From Saccharopolyspora endophytica (lineage in GTDB: Bacteria > Actinomycetota > Actinomycetes > Mycobacteriales > Pseudonocardiaceae): DNA of 64,000 bases. Shown here piece by piece: positions 11,079 to 24,310 of this stretch (positions are counted from its first letter, which is position 1; every line of letters starts with the position of its first letter). The notes below the pieces were generated by a model. It did not search any database. It had not been told where the DNA came from and was given only the letters and a program-made list of their open reading frames with translations. Location of the stretch: assembly GCF_018070075.1 (NCBI RefSeq), contig NZ_JAGPXE010000007.1, forward strand, positions 62,001-126,000. Reading direction: 5' to 3'. The position numbers were made by a program, and so were the translations under genes.

Positions 11079-12008
11079 TCAGGCGCCCTCGTGCTCGTGC
11101 GGCTCGATGCGGAAGCCCGTGGTCTCGCCCTCGTTCGGCACGGGCTGGAGGCCGATCGGGTCCCACACGCCGTAGCGGGGGCTGAGGGTGACGCCGACGC
11201 GGTCGGCGGTGGCTCCAAGCAGGAAGGTGCCGACGCCCTGCAACGTCTGGTCGTCCACGCCACCGGCCGGGTTGGCCGTCGGTGCGGCCTTGCGGTCGCG
11301 GATGAGCGCGATCAGCCACTGACCCGAGTTGGGTTCCGGTTCGAAGGCCAGGACCGTGCCCGGCTCGGCGCTGAACAGAGGCGTGGAGGCCGCGAGCTTC
11401 GGGCTGTCGAGCGCGCGCAGCTGCTGCCCCGCGGAGGCCGGGAGGCCCGCCTTGGCGTCGGCGGCGATCAGGTCGCGCACGGCCGCGTCGCCCTGCGCCA
11501 TCTGGTGGGCCTTGCGCTCGGCCTCGGCGCGGGTGGTGGCCTGGGTGAAGTCGAAGGTGACCGCCAGGCCGTCGAAGTAGCGGCGGCCCAGCTCGGTCAC
11601 CAGCGCCTCGGTGCGGGCCATCTCGTGCAGGTTCTCGGGCGTGAAGATCTTGCCCTCGGTGGCCTGCGGACCGCCCCACTGGTTGATCATGTCGGTGATC
11701 TGCTGCTCGGACGCGGTCAGCCCGTTCTCCCGAGCGGCCTGCGCGACGAGCTCCTGGCGCACCAGCTGACCGGCCAGCGTCCGCCCGAGCTCGTCGTACT
11801 GCCCCTGCTCCCGCAGCTGCGGTTTGAGCTCCGGCTCCTTCGCCAGCACCTCGGAGAACCAGGACTGCACCTCGGTGACCGGGATCCGCTGGTCACCGAC
11901 GATCGCGGCGGCACCGACCTGGCTGGGCCCGGAACCGCACCCCGACAACAGCACGCCGGCAACGGCGAGAGAAGCGAACAAGCGGCCACGGCGCAGCGAG
12001 ATCGTCAC
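11079..12008 (-). CDS. SurA N-terminal domain lipoprotein (putative extracellular foldase/chaperone)
   Basis: 309 aa from ATG at 12008. The signal peptide ends in the lipobox LLSGC (Cys24). Residues about 30-150 (AAIVGDQRIPVTEVQSWF, then LAGQLVRQELVAQAARENGL) match the SurA N-terminal helical domain found in PrsA/SurA-type foldases. A canonical parvulin PPIase domain was not recognised in the C-terminal half, so a chaperone rather than isomerase role is more likely. The gene sits between mfd and mazG, an arrangement conserved in several actinobacteria from memory. Confidence 0.82.
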   Translation of the reverse strand: MTISLRRGRLFASLAVAGVLLSGCGSGPSQVGAAAIVGDQRIPVTEVQSWFSEVLAKEPELKPQLREQGQYDELGRTLAGQLVRQELVAQAARENGLTASEQQITDMINQWGGPQATEGKIFTPENLHEMARTEALVTELGRRYFDGLAVTFDFTQATTRAEAERKAHQMAQGDAAVRDLIAADAKAGLPASAGQQLRALDSPKLAASTPLFSAEPGTVLAFEPEPNSGQWLIALIRDRKAAPTANPAGGVDDQTLQGVGTFLLGATADRVGVTLSPRYGVWDPIGLQPVPNEGETTGFRIEPHEHEGA

Positions 12009-12113
12009 GCGGGCACCCTCTCACGAAGTAACCCTCAGATGAAGCCACAACACTGTCCGAAGTCGAACTCTCGCCAACCCCGTCAGAACCCTGAGAAGAG
12101 CACCCAACCCACG

Positions 12114-12281
12114 TCAGGCAAGCACCGAAGGTGCTTTCTCGGTGCCCCACCTGAGCAACTCGCACCGCCGCGGGTTCTGACACGTCTTCTGGGGAGGACA
12201 GCCGCAGCGCCGCGTATTGGACATACTCAAGTCGCGGATCCCGGAGCCAGAACGCGTGTCAGGTTCCGCCACCCGCACCGC
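12114..12281 (+). repeat. Dispersed palindromic element, copy A
   Basis: It begins TCAGGCAAGC and forms a small hairpin AAGCACC-GAA-GGTGCTT (12120-12136). The core from 12158 (actcgcaccgccg) to 12281 has an outer stem TGACACG (12178-12184) with CGTGTCA (12255-12261), a second stem TTCTGG with CCAGAA, and an inner GTAT-TGGAC-ATAC hairpin. Three related copies lie at 17243, 35593 and 41114. It fills most of the 300-bp gap between mfd and the SurA-like gene. Confidence 0.75.
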
Positions 12282-12308
12282 TGAGCAGAGCAACCACTGG
12301 AAAAACCA

Positions 12309-15893
<3,585 letters not shown>

Positions 15894-16061
15894 GGAGCAA
15901 CCTCGCAGCGGAGAAAAGCGAATGCGGACACACCTCTGCCCGGGAAAGATGGGCCAGAGGCGGCGGCCACTCTGGGAGTGGGTACCCCAGACTACGACGC
16001 TGGTATGACGGAAACACGACGACCCGTTGGCGGAGACGTGATCGGTGACACACTGATCTTC

Positions 16062-17210
16062 ATGTCGGGCATCAGAACCGCAGCACTGGTCCTGTCCCTG
16101 GTCGCCGCCGGTTGCGCGACGGCTCCCCCGAACCCCGCCGGCGCCTCGGCACCCCAGCTGAAGGTCGAGACGGTCGCCTCCGGGCTCGAACACGCGTGGG
16201 ACGTCGGTTTCCCGCCCGACGGCAGCTCCCTGATCAGCCAGCGCCCCGGGAAGTTCGCACTGGTCAGCGGTGGCCAGACCCGCGACGTGCAGGCCGATCT
16301 GGCCTCGGTCCGCGCCGAGGGCGAGGGCGGGCTGATGGGCCTGCTCGTGCACCCCGACTTCGCCGACAACCGGACCTTCATCACCTGCCAGACGCACCAG
16401 GAGGGCGGCAACCCGGTCGACATCCGGCTGGTCAAGTGGCACCTGGCCGAGGACGGTTCGCGCGCGGACCGCGTCGGCGACCTGCTGACCGGCCTGCCGA
16501 TCAACTCCTCCGGCAGGCACTCGGGCTGCCGTCCGGAGCTCGGCGCGGACGGATCGCTGCTGGTCAGCACGGGTGACACGGCTCAGGCGCCGCTCTCGCA
16601 GGACCGCACCTCGCTCGGCGGGAAGGTCCTGCGGATGAACCTCGACACGGGTGCGGCGATGCCGGACAACCCCTTCGCCGACTCCCCCGATCCGAACGAG
16701 CGGCTGGTCCACACCTACGGCCACCGCAACCCGCAGGGCGTCGCGCTGCACCCCGACGGCCGGGTGTTCATCGCCGAGCACGGCCCGGACGTCGACGACG
16801 AGGTCAACGTCCTGCGACCCGGCGGCAACTACGGCTGGGACCCGTCCCGGGGCGGCACCACCGACGAGTACGACGAGTCGGTGCCGATGACCGACCTGCA
16901 GCGCTTCCCCGACGCGGTGGGCGCGGCGTGGTCCTCCGGATCGTCGACCGAAGCGGTCTGCGCGGCGGAATTCCTCACCGGCCCGCAGTGGGGCGAGCTG
17001 GACGGCGCCCTGGTGGTGCCCGCGCTGAAGGGGAGCAAGCTCCTGGTCTTCCGACCCAACCCCGACGGCACCCTGTCCCCGCCGGAGATCCCGGCGGAGC
17101 TCGACGACACCCACGGCCGGTTGCGCGCCGCCCGCCAAGCACCGGACGGCAGCCTCTACGTCACCACCTCGAACGGCACCAACGACGAACTGCTGCGAAT
17201 CACGCTCTAG
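16062..17210 (+). CDS. PQQ-dependent sugar dehydrogenase-like lipoprotein (GSDH family)
   Basis: 382 aa from ATG at 16062; an upstream ATG at 16005 is possible but the later one gives a clean lipoprotein signal with lipobox VAAGC (Cys18). The mature part is a six-bladed propeller of the glucose/sorbosone dehydrogenase family: [71 protein letters not shown] and GGNYGWD. Substrate is unknown; PQQ binding is inferred from the family. A dispersed repeat (copy C) follows the stop codon. Confidence 0.88.
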   Translation: MSGIRTAALVLSLVAAGCATAPPNPAGASAPQLKVETVASGLEHAWDVGFPPDGSSLISQRPGKFALVSGGQTRDVQADLASVRAEGEGGLMGLLVHPDFADNRTFITCQTHQEGGNPVDIRLVKWHLAEDGSRADRVGDLLTGLPINSSGRHSGCRPELGADGSLLVSTGDTAQAPLSQDRTSLGGKVLRMNLDTGAAMPDNPFADSPDPNERLVHTYGHRNPQGVALHPDGRVFIAEHGPDVDDEVNVLRPGGNYGWDPSRGGTTDEYDESVPMTDLQRFPDAVGAAWSSGSSTEAVCAAEFLTGPQWGELDGALVVPALKGSKLLVFRPNPDGTLSPPEIPAELDDTHGRLRAARQAPDGSLYVTTSNGTNDELLRITL

Positions 17211-17242
17211 AAGGCGGCAGCTGTTTCAGGTGTGGGACTCAG

Positions 17243-17366
17243 CTCGCACCGCCGCAGGTTCGTCAGCGGCGTTGTGGCGAGTACGCCGCGACGCCGTGCA
17301 TTGGACATGCATCAGGAGTGGCGCACGGAGTCCACAGCGCCGCTCAGGTTCTGCCACCCGCACCGC
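17243..17366 (+). repeat. Dispersed palindromic element, copy C
   Basis: Runs from ctcgcaccgccg to cgcaccgcc between the convergent sugar dehydrogenase and TetR genes. The outer stem pairs AGCGGCGTTGTGG (17265-17277) with CCACAGCGCCGCT (17332-17344), allowing one G-T pair. The inner hairpin is TGCAT-TGGAC-ATGCA. The 5' AAGC-type hairpin of copies A, B and D is not recognisable here, so the copy may be truncated. Confidence 0.72.
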
Positions 17367-17382
17367 CGAGCAAAGGCGTAGC

Positions 17383-18060
17383 TCACCGGATCGTCGGCTT
17401 CGGTTTGTGCTCCAGGTGGGAGAGCCCGTTCCAGGCGAGGTTGACCAGGTGCGCGGCGACCTCCTCCTTCTTCGGCTTGCGCGCCTCCAGCCACCACTGG
17501 CCGGTGAGCGCGACCATGCCGACCAGCGCCTGGCTGTAGAGGGGCGCGAGCTTGGCGTCGTAGCCGCGGGCGGTGAACTGCAGCCCGAGGATGTGCTCCA
17601 CCTGGCTGGCTATGTCGTTGAGCAGGCTGGAGAACGTCCCGCTGCTGCTGGCCACCGGGGAGTCGCGGACCAGGACCCGGAAGCCGTCGGTGTTCTCGTC
17701 GATGTAGTCGACCAGCGCGTGCGCGGCCTGCTCCAGCAGCACCCTCGGGTGCCCGGCGTCGAGCGCGGAGACGATCAGGTCCAGCAGGTTGCGCATCTCG
17801 CGGTCGACGACGACCGCGTACACGCCTTCCTTGCCGCCGAAGTGCTCGTAGACCACGGGCTTGGACACGCCGGCGCGGTGGGCGATCTCCTCGATGGAGG
17901 TGCCGTCGAAGCCCTTCTCCGCGAACAGCGCGCGTGCCACGTCCAGCAGTTGTTGGCGTCGTTCCTTGCCCGTCATCCGGGCGCGCGTCCGGGCCGGAGC
18001 CCGCGTCGGCGCCGGTTCGGACGCTGAGCGCCCGCGTCTCCGTCCTGCCACTCGACCCAC
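17383..18060 (-). CDS. TetR family transcriptional regulator (probable lipid-metabolism regulator)
   Basis: About 225 aa from a GTG at 18060; the frame is open to 18102 and an internal ATG (MTGKERRQQ) is also possible. The N-terminal TetR helix-turn-helix is clear: RRQQLLDVARALFAEKGFDGTSIEEIAHRAGVSKPVVYEHFGGKEGVY. The C-terminal ligand domain resembles actinobacterial regulators next to acyl desaturases. It lies just downstream of the desaturase gene on the same strand, and a matching palindrome stands upstream of that gene, so regulation of the desaturase is a reasonable inference. Confidence 0.85.
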   Translation of the reverse strand: MGRVAGRRRGRSASEPAPTRAPARTRARMTGKERRQQLLDVARALFAEKGFDGTSIEEIAHRAGVSKPVVYEHFGGKEGVYAVVVDREMRNLLDLIVSALDAGHPRVLLEQAAHALVDYIDENTDGFRVLVRDSPVASSSGTFSSLLNDIASQVEHILGLQFTARGYDAKLAPLYSQALVGMVALTGQWWLEARKPKKEEVAAHLVNLAWNGLSHLEHKPKPTIR

Positions 18061-18103
18061 CCTAGGTGAGGGACCCGCGTTCGAGGTGCAGGCCCGAGAC
18101 AAC

Positions 18104-18139
18104 GAGGTGCCCGCGCGGTTCTCACCGCACGGGCACCTC
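18104..18139 (-). terminator. Hairpin terminator after the desaturase gene
   Basis: GAGGTGCCCG (18104-18113) pairs with CGGGCACCTC (18130-18139), with a second inner GCGG/CCGC stem. It lies 14 nt past the desaturase stop. It has no long U tract, as is common in high-GC actinobacteria. Confidence 0.7.
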
Positions 18140-18152
18140 CGGTCGTGAGCGG

Positions 18153-19127
18153 TCAGCCCTTGTGGTCGGTGACCGCGATGCGCGCGAGGCGCTTCTCGTT
18201 GGGCCAGCGGACCTTCCAGGCCCAGCCCAGCTTCTCGAAGATCCAGATCGTGCGCGCCGAGATGTCCAGCTGACCGCGCAGCACGCCGTGCCGGGCGCAG
18301 GTCGGGTCGGCGTGGTGCGAGTTGTGCCAGGACTCGCCGAAGGACAGGATCGCCAGCGGCCAGAAGTTGGCGGCCTTGTCGCGGCTCTTGAACGGCCGCT
18401 CACCGATCATGTGGCAGATCGAGTTGACCGACCACGTGATGTGGTGCAGGAACGACACGCGCACGAGCCCGGCCCAGAAGAACCCGGTGAGCGCGCCCCA
18501 CAGCGACCAGGTGAACAGCCCGCCGAGCAGCGCCGGCAGGACGAGGCTCAGCGCCGTCCACACCGGGAACAGCTTGTTGGCCCAGACGATGTCGCGGTCC
18601 TTGAGCAGGTCCGGGGCGAACCGGTCCTCGTTGGTCATCTCGCGGCTGAACATCCAGCCCATGTGGGAGTGCCAGAAACCCTTGGCCAACGCCACGGCGG
18701 AGGTGCCGTACAGCCACGGCGAGTGCGGGTCGCCCTCGCGGTCGGAGTAGGCGTGGTGCCGTCGGTGGTCGGCGACCCAGGTGATCACCGGGCCCTGCAC
18801 CGACATCATTCCCGCGATGGCCAGAGCGATCTTGACGCCGCGGTTGGCCTTGAAGGCGCCGTGGGTGAAGTACCGGTGGAAGCCGACGGTCACGCCCAGG
18901 CCGCTGATCAGCCAGAACGCCACCGCCAGGGCGATGTCGACCGGGCCGATTCCCCAGCCCCACAGGACCGGGACGGAAGCGACCAGCGCGGTCATCGGGA
19001 TCAGGAGGAAGGCGTACACCAAGGACGACCGTCCGGGCGACTGCGGCCCTGTGGTCAGGGGCTTCGGCCCGGATTCAGCGCCGACGCCCGGAGCGGCGAC
19101 GCGCTCGGTTGCTGCGGTCATGCTCAA
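18153..19127 (-). CDS. Membrane acyl-CoA delta-9 type fatty acid desaturase
   Basis: 324 aa from ATG at 19127. The three histidine boxes of integral-membrane desaturases are present: HRYFTH, HRRHH and HNSHH, spaced as in stearoyl-CoA desaturases. Four to five hydrophobic segments flank them (about 30-75 and 170-215). The enzyme should introduce a double bond into acyl chains with a di-iron centre and membrane electron carriers. A 20-bp near-palindrome lies 87 nt upstream and the TetR gene follows, giving a likely feedback loop that adjusts membrane fluidity. Confidence 0.92.
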   Translation of the reverse strand: MSMTAATERVAAPGVGAESGPKPLTTGPQSPGRSSLVYAFLLIPMTALVASVPVLWGWGIGPVDIALAVAFWLISGLGVTVGFHRYFTHGAFKANRGVKIALAIAGMMSVQGPVITWVADHRRHHAYSDREGDPHSPWLYGTSAVALAKGFWHSHMGWMFSREMTNEDRFAPDLLKDRDIVWANKLFPVWTALSLVLPALLGGLFTWSLWGALTGFFWAGLVRVSFLHHITWSVNSICHMIGERPFKSRDKAANFWPLAILSFGESWHNSHHADPTCARHGVLRGQLDISARTIWIFEKLGWAWKVRWPNEKRLARIAVTDHKG

Positions 19128-19214
19128 TACCTCGAATGGCGTTGGGGAGGTGGGTAAACGGTTGTCAGCACCGGGTGGTCGTGGTCCCGCAACACCTCCA
19201 CCCTACGGGACCGT

Positions 19215-19234
19215 AACTTACGCTAGCGTAGGTT
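19215..19234. promoter_or_regulatory. Palindromic TetR-type operator upstream of the desaturase
   Basis: AACTTACGCTAGCGTAGGTT is a 20-bp inverted repeat centred on GCTAGC with one mismatched pair. Its length and symmetry fit TetR-family sites. It sits 87 nt before the desaturase start, in a relatively AT-rich stretch suited to a promoter. The TetR gene at 17383-18060 is the obvious candidate ligand. Confidence 0.65.
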
Positions 19235-19637
19235 GTTTGATGCGAAATCGTCACCCCCAGGAGAGAAAAAGCGGCGTGTCGCTATTTTCCGGGCGTGTCT
19301 TCACTTCTGTGTTCACCCGATCGTCCGCATCTCGCCGTGCAACCGGGGTCCGCCCCGTTCCGTCTCCCCGGTGTGCCTGCCCAGAACCAGCCGTGCGGGC
19401 TTCCGAGCCTCAGCCCCCGACTTCCCGCGACACCTCGACCCCAACGACGGCAGCCGCTCGCTCCGCCCTGCCGCCCGGCACCGCGTCCCCGACCCCCGCG
19501 CAACCCCGGCCGGCACTCGGATTCGGCCGGCCACGTGACGATCTCGGCAGGGTGCCACCGGGCGTTGTCATCGACCGGTAAGCTCACGCTGCGGCGCCGG
19601 CGCGCAACGCCCGGTTCCGGGGGCCCGATGCGCCCAA

Positions 19638-19708
19638 TCCGCCGTGGTGTAAAGGCAGCACCTCGGATTTTGGTTCCGATGGTCCAGGTTCGAATCCTGG
19701 CGGCGGAG
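19638..19708 (+). tRNA. tRNA-Gln (anticodon TTG)
   Basis: Cloverleaf: acceptor TCCGCCG with CGGCGGA, D-loop with GTAAAGGCAGCAC, anticodon stem TCGGA/TCCGA enclosing TTTTGGT (anticodon TTG), and T-arm CCAGG-TTCGAAT-CCTGG. The 3' CCA is not encoded. It lies 68 nt before the diguanylate cyclase gene. No duplicated 3' end or integrase was seen nearby. Confidence 0.96.
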
Positions 19709-19776
19709 CGAGCAGCCCTCCCGGGCCCGACGCGGTACGCGGCGACGCGCACCGCCCGGGATCCCCGGGAGACAAG

Positions 19777-21549
19777 GTGAACAGGGGGTGTGCGCCGCTG
19801 CGCGACGACACTGCCGCCGTGCGCGAAGATCCGGTCACCACGCTGGGCGAGGTATCCGACGCGTGGTTGGTCGGTCGCGCCCGCGAACTCAACGCAGTCG
19901 GCCAGCACAGCGCCCCGGCCGGCCAGTCCAGCACGATCCGCGAAGCCGACAACCTCCTCACCGAAGCCCAGCGCCGGGGCGAACCGCGCATCGTCGCCCA
20001 GCTCCTCCGGCACTGCGCCGCCCTGCGCCTGACCACCGCCGAACTGGTCGACAGCGCCGACGCGCTGCTGGACGAGCTGCTCAGCCACACCAAGCGCCAC
20101 GGCCTCGAAGTGCTGCAGGCCGACGCGCACGCGCTGCGCGGCCGGCGCGCGCTGCTCGTGGGCGCCGAGGACAACGCGCTGACCGAGGTCGCGCACGGCC
20201 TGGCGATGCTCGACGAGGAGCTGGCCCCCGACCGCACGCTCGGCCGCCGCTCCTGGGAACGCCTGCTGGCCACCTCGCTGATCGACATCGGCCTGGTGCT
20301 GACCCAGCTGGGCGTCTACGAGATGGCCGACGAGGTGATGGCCCGCGCCCACCAGCGCATCCGCGAGAGCGGCGGGCCGCACGAGATCGCCGTGCACATG
20401 ATCAACCGCTGCCGCATGCAGCTGGGCTGGGGTCTGCGGCTCGAACGCGTCGGCCTGCAGGACGAGGCGGCCAGCCAGTTCTCCACCGCCTCCGCGCTCG
20501 CCGTCGCCGTCGAGGGCCCGTGGCGGGAATCGCTGTTCCCGCGCGTGTCCAACCGCACCGCCGCCGAGCAGATGCCGGTGCTGGGCGCCGCGCACGCCCT
20601 GGCCTCCCCGTCGGCCGACCACATCACGCGGCTGGAGGAGATGCGCCACCTCGACCGCTCGATGCACCCGCGGGAGCAGATCATCATGGCGATCGCGCTC
20701 TCCCGCTGCCTGGTGCGCGGCGACCACCGCGACGACGCGGTGCGGGTGCTGTCGGAGACGCTGACCACGCTCAGCCACGACTCCTCCGAGCCGACCCTGC
20801 GGATCTCGCTGGCCAGGGAGTTCGCGCTGCTCACCGAGCTGGCCCCGGACCGCCCCCGCGACGCCCTGCGCGACTACGCGCTGGAGCTGGAGACCGAGCT
20901 GTGGGCGATGCGCGAGGCCCGGGTGTCCACATTGGCCACTCGCCTGGAGAACTCGCGGCTGAGCCACAAGCACGACGCGATCACCCGGCAGGCCCGCGAG
21001 GACCCGCTGACCGGGTTGTCCAACCGGCGCGCGCTCGACGACCGGCTCGAGACCCTGCTCGGCGCCCCGGAGGTGCAGCCGCTGGCGGTCGCGCTGGTGG
21101 ACCTGGACGGCTTCAAGGGCGTCAACGACCGCTGCTCGCACGCCGAAGGCGACGACGTGCTGCGCACCGTCGCCCGCAACCTGCGCGACACGCTGCGCAC
21201 CGACGACTTCGTGGCCCGCTACGGCGGTGACGAGTTCGTGGTCCTGCTGCCCGGCGCGACGCTCAGCGCCGCCGAGGCCGCGCTGCACCGCACCGTGGAG
21301 GCCGTCGACGGCCTGGCGCCGGAGCTGTCCCGAGGTGTGACGCTGTCGATCGGCGTCGTCGCGATGCGCCCGCAGGAGTCCGCCGCGCAGGTCCTCGCCC
21401 GCGCCGACGCCGCGATGTACCAGGCGAAGCGCAACGGCGGGAACCGCGTCACAGCACTCTCCGGAGTCAACGACCGCACCGAGCCTCACCCGGTCGAGCC
21501 GCCGCCCGAAATCGATCAAGCTGTCTGGATTCCGCCGGACGCGCGCTGA
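19777..21549 (+). CDS. Diguanylate cyclase with TPR-like sensory region (GGDEF)
   Basis: 590 aa from GTG at 19777. Residues about 20-400 are soluble, helix-rich and TPR-like with no transmembrane segment. The C-terminal GGDEF domain is intact: DPLTGLSNRRALDDRL, VDLDGFKGVNDRCSHAEGDD and RYGGDEF (GGDEF at about 483-487), with a product-inhibition I-site RTDD (474-477) exactly five residues before it. It should make c-di-GMP and be feedback inhibited. No EAL domain is present. The signal sensed by the N-terminal part is unknown. Confidence 0.9.
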   Translation: MNRGCAPLRDDTAAVREDPVTTLGEVSDAWLVGRARELNAVGQHSAPAGQSSTIREADNLLTEAQRRGEPRIVAQLLRHCAALRLTTAELVDSADALLDELLSHTKRHGLEVLQADAHALRGRRALLVGAEDNALTEVAHGLAMLDEELAPDRTLGRRSWERLLATSLIDIGLVLTQLGVYEMADEVMARAHQRIRESGGPHEIAVHMINRCRMQLGWGLRLERVGLQDEAASQFSTASALAVAVEGPWRESLFPRVSNRTAAEQMPVLGAAHALASPSADHITRLEEMRHLDRSMHPREQIIMAIALSRCLVRGDHRDDAVRVLSETLTTLSHDSSEPTLRISLAREFALLTELAPDRPRDALRDYALELETELWAMREARVSTLATRLENSRLSHKHDAITRQAREDPLTGLSNRRALDDRLETLLGAPEVQPLAVALVDLDGFKGVNDRCSHAEGDDVLRTVARNLRDTLRTDDFVARYGGDEFVVLLPGATLSAAEAALHRTVEAVDGLAPELSRGVTLSIGVVAMRPQESAAQVLARADAAMYQAKRNGGNRVTALSGVNDRTEPHPVEPPPEIDQAVWIPPDAR

Positions 21550-21785
21550 AGCGACGTGTCAACTGGTCGGGGAAAGATCACATTGGCCCAGCTAGGGGGC
21601 CCTTTCATCCGTCACCGTCCAGCCGAACGGCGGTACCATCGCAGCTGCTGCCGGAAGGGCAGGGGCGCCGAAGGTGAAGGACGACCCGTGCGGTTACCCT
21701 TCACCCGCTTGGACGCAACAGGCACGTCGGCCGGCGCCGGATCCAGACTCGGCAGGCCGCTTCTAGAGATCAAGGGAGAGCGCTG

Positions 21786-23312
21786 ATGCTCCAGGGCGAC
21801 AACGCCCAGCCCTCCTCTCAGCGCGCTGCTGCGCACCCGGAACCGGTCAGCACGGTCGTGCTGGCGGCCGGGGAGGGCACCAGGATGCGATCGGCGACAC
21901 CGAAGGTGCTGCACCGGATCGCCGGCAGGCCCCTCGTCGAACACGCCGTCCGCGCCGCTGCGGGGATCGATCCCGATCAACTGGTCGTCGTGCTCGGGCA
22001 CGGACGCGACGCCGTCGCCGAGCACCTGAGCTCGGTGTCGGACTCGCTCGGCCGCCCGATCACCACCGCCGTCCAAGAAGAGCAGCTGGGCACCGGCCAC
22101 GCCGTGTCCTGCGGCCTGTCCGAGCTCCCCGACGGTCTCGCCGGAACGGTGCTGGTCAGCTACGGCGACGTGCCGCTGCTCGACGCGGGCACGCTGCGCG
22201 CGATGCTCGACGAGCACGCCGCGTCCGGCAACGCCGTCACGGTGCTGACCTCGGTCGTCGCCGACCCGACCGGCTACGGCCGGATCACCCGCGACGCCTC
22301 CGGTGAGGTCACCGGCATCGTCGAGCAGAAGGACGCCACCGCCGAGCAGGCCGCGATCACCGAGATCAACTCCGGGGTCTACGCCTTCGACGCCGAGGTG
22401 CTCACCGGCGCGCTCAAGCGGCTGTCCACCGACAACGCCCAGGGCGAGCTCTACCTGACCGACGTGCTGTCCATCGCGCGCGGCGACGGGCGCAGCGTCG
22501 GCACCATGATCTGCTCGGACACCTGGCTGGTCGAAGGCGTCAACGACCGGGTGCAGCTGTCCCGGCTCGGCGCCGAGCTCAACCGCCGGCTGGTGACGCG
22601 CTGGATGCGCGAGGGAGTCACCGTCATCGACCCGGCCGCGGTGTGGCTGGACTGCGACGTGACCCTGGCCCGCGACGTGACGCTGGAGCCGGGCGTGCAG
22701 CTGCGCGCGGGCACCACCGTCGGCGAGGGCGCCACCGTCGGCCCGGACACCACGCTGACGAACTGCACGATCCACCCCGGCGCGTCTGTGGTGCGCACCC
22801 ACGGCGAGGGCGCGGAGATCGGCCCGAACGCCAACGTCGGCCCCTTCGCCTTCCTGCGGCCCGGCACCTCGCTGGGCGCGAAGGGCAAGATCGGCACCTT
22901 CGTCGAGACCAAGAACGCCGAGATCGGCGACGGCACCAAGGTGCCGCACCTGAGCTACGTCGGCGACGCGACGATCGGCGAGAAGTCCAACATCGGCGCC
23001 GCCACCGTCTTCGTCAACTACGACGGTGTGAACAAGCATCACACGAAAATCGGATCACACTCCCGGACCGGCGCGGACAACATGTTCGTCGCACCGGTGG
23101 AGATCGGCGACGGCGCTTACACCGCCGCCGGCTCGGTGATCACCCAGGATGTCCCCCCGGGCGCGATGGCGGTCGCCCGCGGGAGGCAACGAAACATCGA
23201 TGGCTGGGTGGCCAAGCGCCGCCCGGGCACCGCCGCCGACCAGGCCGCACAGCGGGCTTTGGGCAATGAACCGACCGATGACGCAGAGACGTCGAACGGG
23301 GAGGGACGATGA
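21786..23312 (+). CDS. glmU: Bifunctional UDP-N-acetylglucosamine pyrophosphorylase / glucosamine-1-phosphate N-acetyltransferase
   Basis: 508 aa from ATG at 21786, with GGGAGAG upstream. The N-terminal uridyltransferase has the nucleotide loop LAAGEGTRMRSATPKVLH (about 26-43). The C-terminal half shows left-handed beta-helix hexapeptide repeats and the acetyltransferase segment FVETKNAEIGDGTKVPHLSYVG, FVNYDGVNKHHT. It makes UDP-GlcNAc for peptidoglycan in the cytoplasm. Its stop overlaps the start of prs by 4 nt (ATGA), so the two are cotranslated. Confidence 0.98.
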   Translation: MLQGDNAQPSSQRAAAHPEPVSTVVLAAGEGTRMRSATPKVLHRIAGRPLVEHAVRAAAGIDPDQLVVVLGHGRDAVAEHLSSVSDSLGRPITTAVQEEQLGTGHAVSCGLSELPDGLAGTVLVSYGDVPLLDAGTLRAMLDEHAASGNAVTVLTSVVADPTGYGRITRDASGEVTGIVEQKDATAEQAAITEINSGVYAFDAEVLTGALKRLSTDNAQGELYLTDVLSIARGDGRSVGTMICSDTWLVEGVNDRVQLSRLGAELNRRLVTRWMREGVTVIDPAAVWLDCDVTLARDVTLEPGVQLRAGTTVGEGATVGPDTTLTNCTIHPGASVVRTHGEGAEIGPNANVGPFAFLRPGTSLGAKGKIGTFVETKNAEIGDGTKVPHLSYVGDATIGEKSNIGAATVFVNYDGVNKHHTKIGSHSRTGADNMFVAPVEIGDGAYTAAGSVITQDVPPGAMAVARGRQRNIDGWVAKRRPGTAADQAAQRALGNEPTDDAETSNGEGR

Positions 23313-24295
23313 CCGTGAGTGCCATGTCTGCGACCCCGAAGAAGAGCCTCAAGCTCTTCTCCGGCCGCAGCCACCCGGAACTTGCCGAGGAGGTGGCCAA
23401 GCAGCTCGACGTGACGGTCACGCCCCAGGCCGCGTACCAGTTCGCCAACGGCGAGATCTTCGTGCGCTACGACGAGTCCGTTCGTGGCTGCGACGCCTTT
23501 GTGATCCAGTCGCACTGCACGCCGCTCAATGACGCGATCATGGAGCAGCTGATCATGGTGGACGCGCTCAAGCGCGCCAGCGCCAAGCGCATCACCGTGG
23601 TCATCCCGTTCTACGGCTACGCCCGTCAGGACAAGAAGCACAAGGGCCGCGAGCCGATCTCGGCGCGGCTGATGGCGGACCTGTTCAAGACCGCCGGTGC
23701 TGACCGGATCATGGTCGTGGACCTGCACACCGACCAGATCCAGGGCTTCTTCGACGGTCCGGTGGACCACCTGATGGCGCAGAAGCTGCTCGCGAACTAC
23801 ATCAGCGAGACCTACACCGACCAGAACATCACCGTGGTCTCCCCGGACTCCGGTCGTGTTCGCGTCGCCGAGAAGTGGGCCGACGACCTGGGTGGCACGC
23901 CGCTGGCGTTCATCCACAAGACCCGCGACCCCAGCAAGCCCAACCAGGTGGTCGCCAACCGCGTCGTCGGTGACGTCGAGGGCCGGCTGTGCGTGCTGGT
24001 CGACGACATGATCGACACCGGCGGCACGATCACCAAGGCCACCGAGCAGCTGATCGCGGCCGGTGCCAGCGACGTCATCATCGCCTCCACGCACGCCGTG
24101 CTGTCCGGCCCCGCCGTGGAGCGGCTGTCGAACTGCGGCGCCAAGGAGGTCGTGCTGACCAACACGCTGCCGATCCCGGACGAGCGCCGGTTCCCGAACC
24201 TCACGGTCCTGTCGATCGCCCCGCTCGTCGCGGAAGCGATCCACCAGGTCTTCGAGGACGGCTCGGTCACCAGCCTCTTCGACGGTCGCGCCTGA
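23309..24295 (+). CDS. prs: Ribose-phosphate pyrophosphokinase
   Basis: 328 aa from ATG at 23309, overlapping glmU by 4 nt. It makes PRPP from ribose 5-phosphate and ATP for nucleotide, His and Trp synthesis. Recognisable blocks are FANGEIFVRYDESVRGCDAF, PFYGYARQDKKHKGREPIS, the metal loop VDLHTDQIQGFFDGPVDHL and the PRPP-binding VDDMIDTGGTITKA. The glmU-prs pairing is a conserved bacterial gene order. A strong hairpin follows. Confidence 0.97.
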   Translation: MTVSAMSATPKKSLKLFSGRSHPELAEEVAKQLDVTVTPQAAYQFANGEIFVRYDESVRGCDAFVIQSHCTPLNDAIMEQLIMVDALKRASAKRITVVIPFYGYARQDKKHKGREPISARLMADLFKTAGADRIMVVDLHTDQIQGFFDGPVDHLMAQKLLANYISETYTDQNITVVSPDSGRVRVAEKWADDLGGTPLAFIHKTRDPSKPNQVVANRVVGDVEGRLCVLVDDMIDTGGTITKATEQLIAAGASDVIIASTHAVLSGPAVERLSNCGAKEVVLTNTLPIPDERRFPNLTVLSIAPLVAEAIHQVFEDGSVTSLFDGRA

Positions 24296-24310
24296 CGGTC
24301 CACGTCGACG

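Noticed and set aside
19638..19708. tRNA-Gln as an integration site
   Set aside because: No direct repeat of the tRNA 3' end and no integrase or element genes were found near it.
21556..21786. Small 76-codon frame before glmU
   Set aside because: Composition is typical of non-coding leader, and the glmU Shine-Dalgarno lies inside its end.
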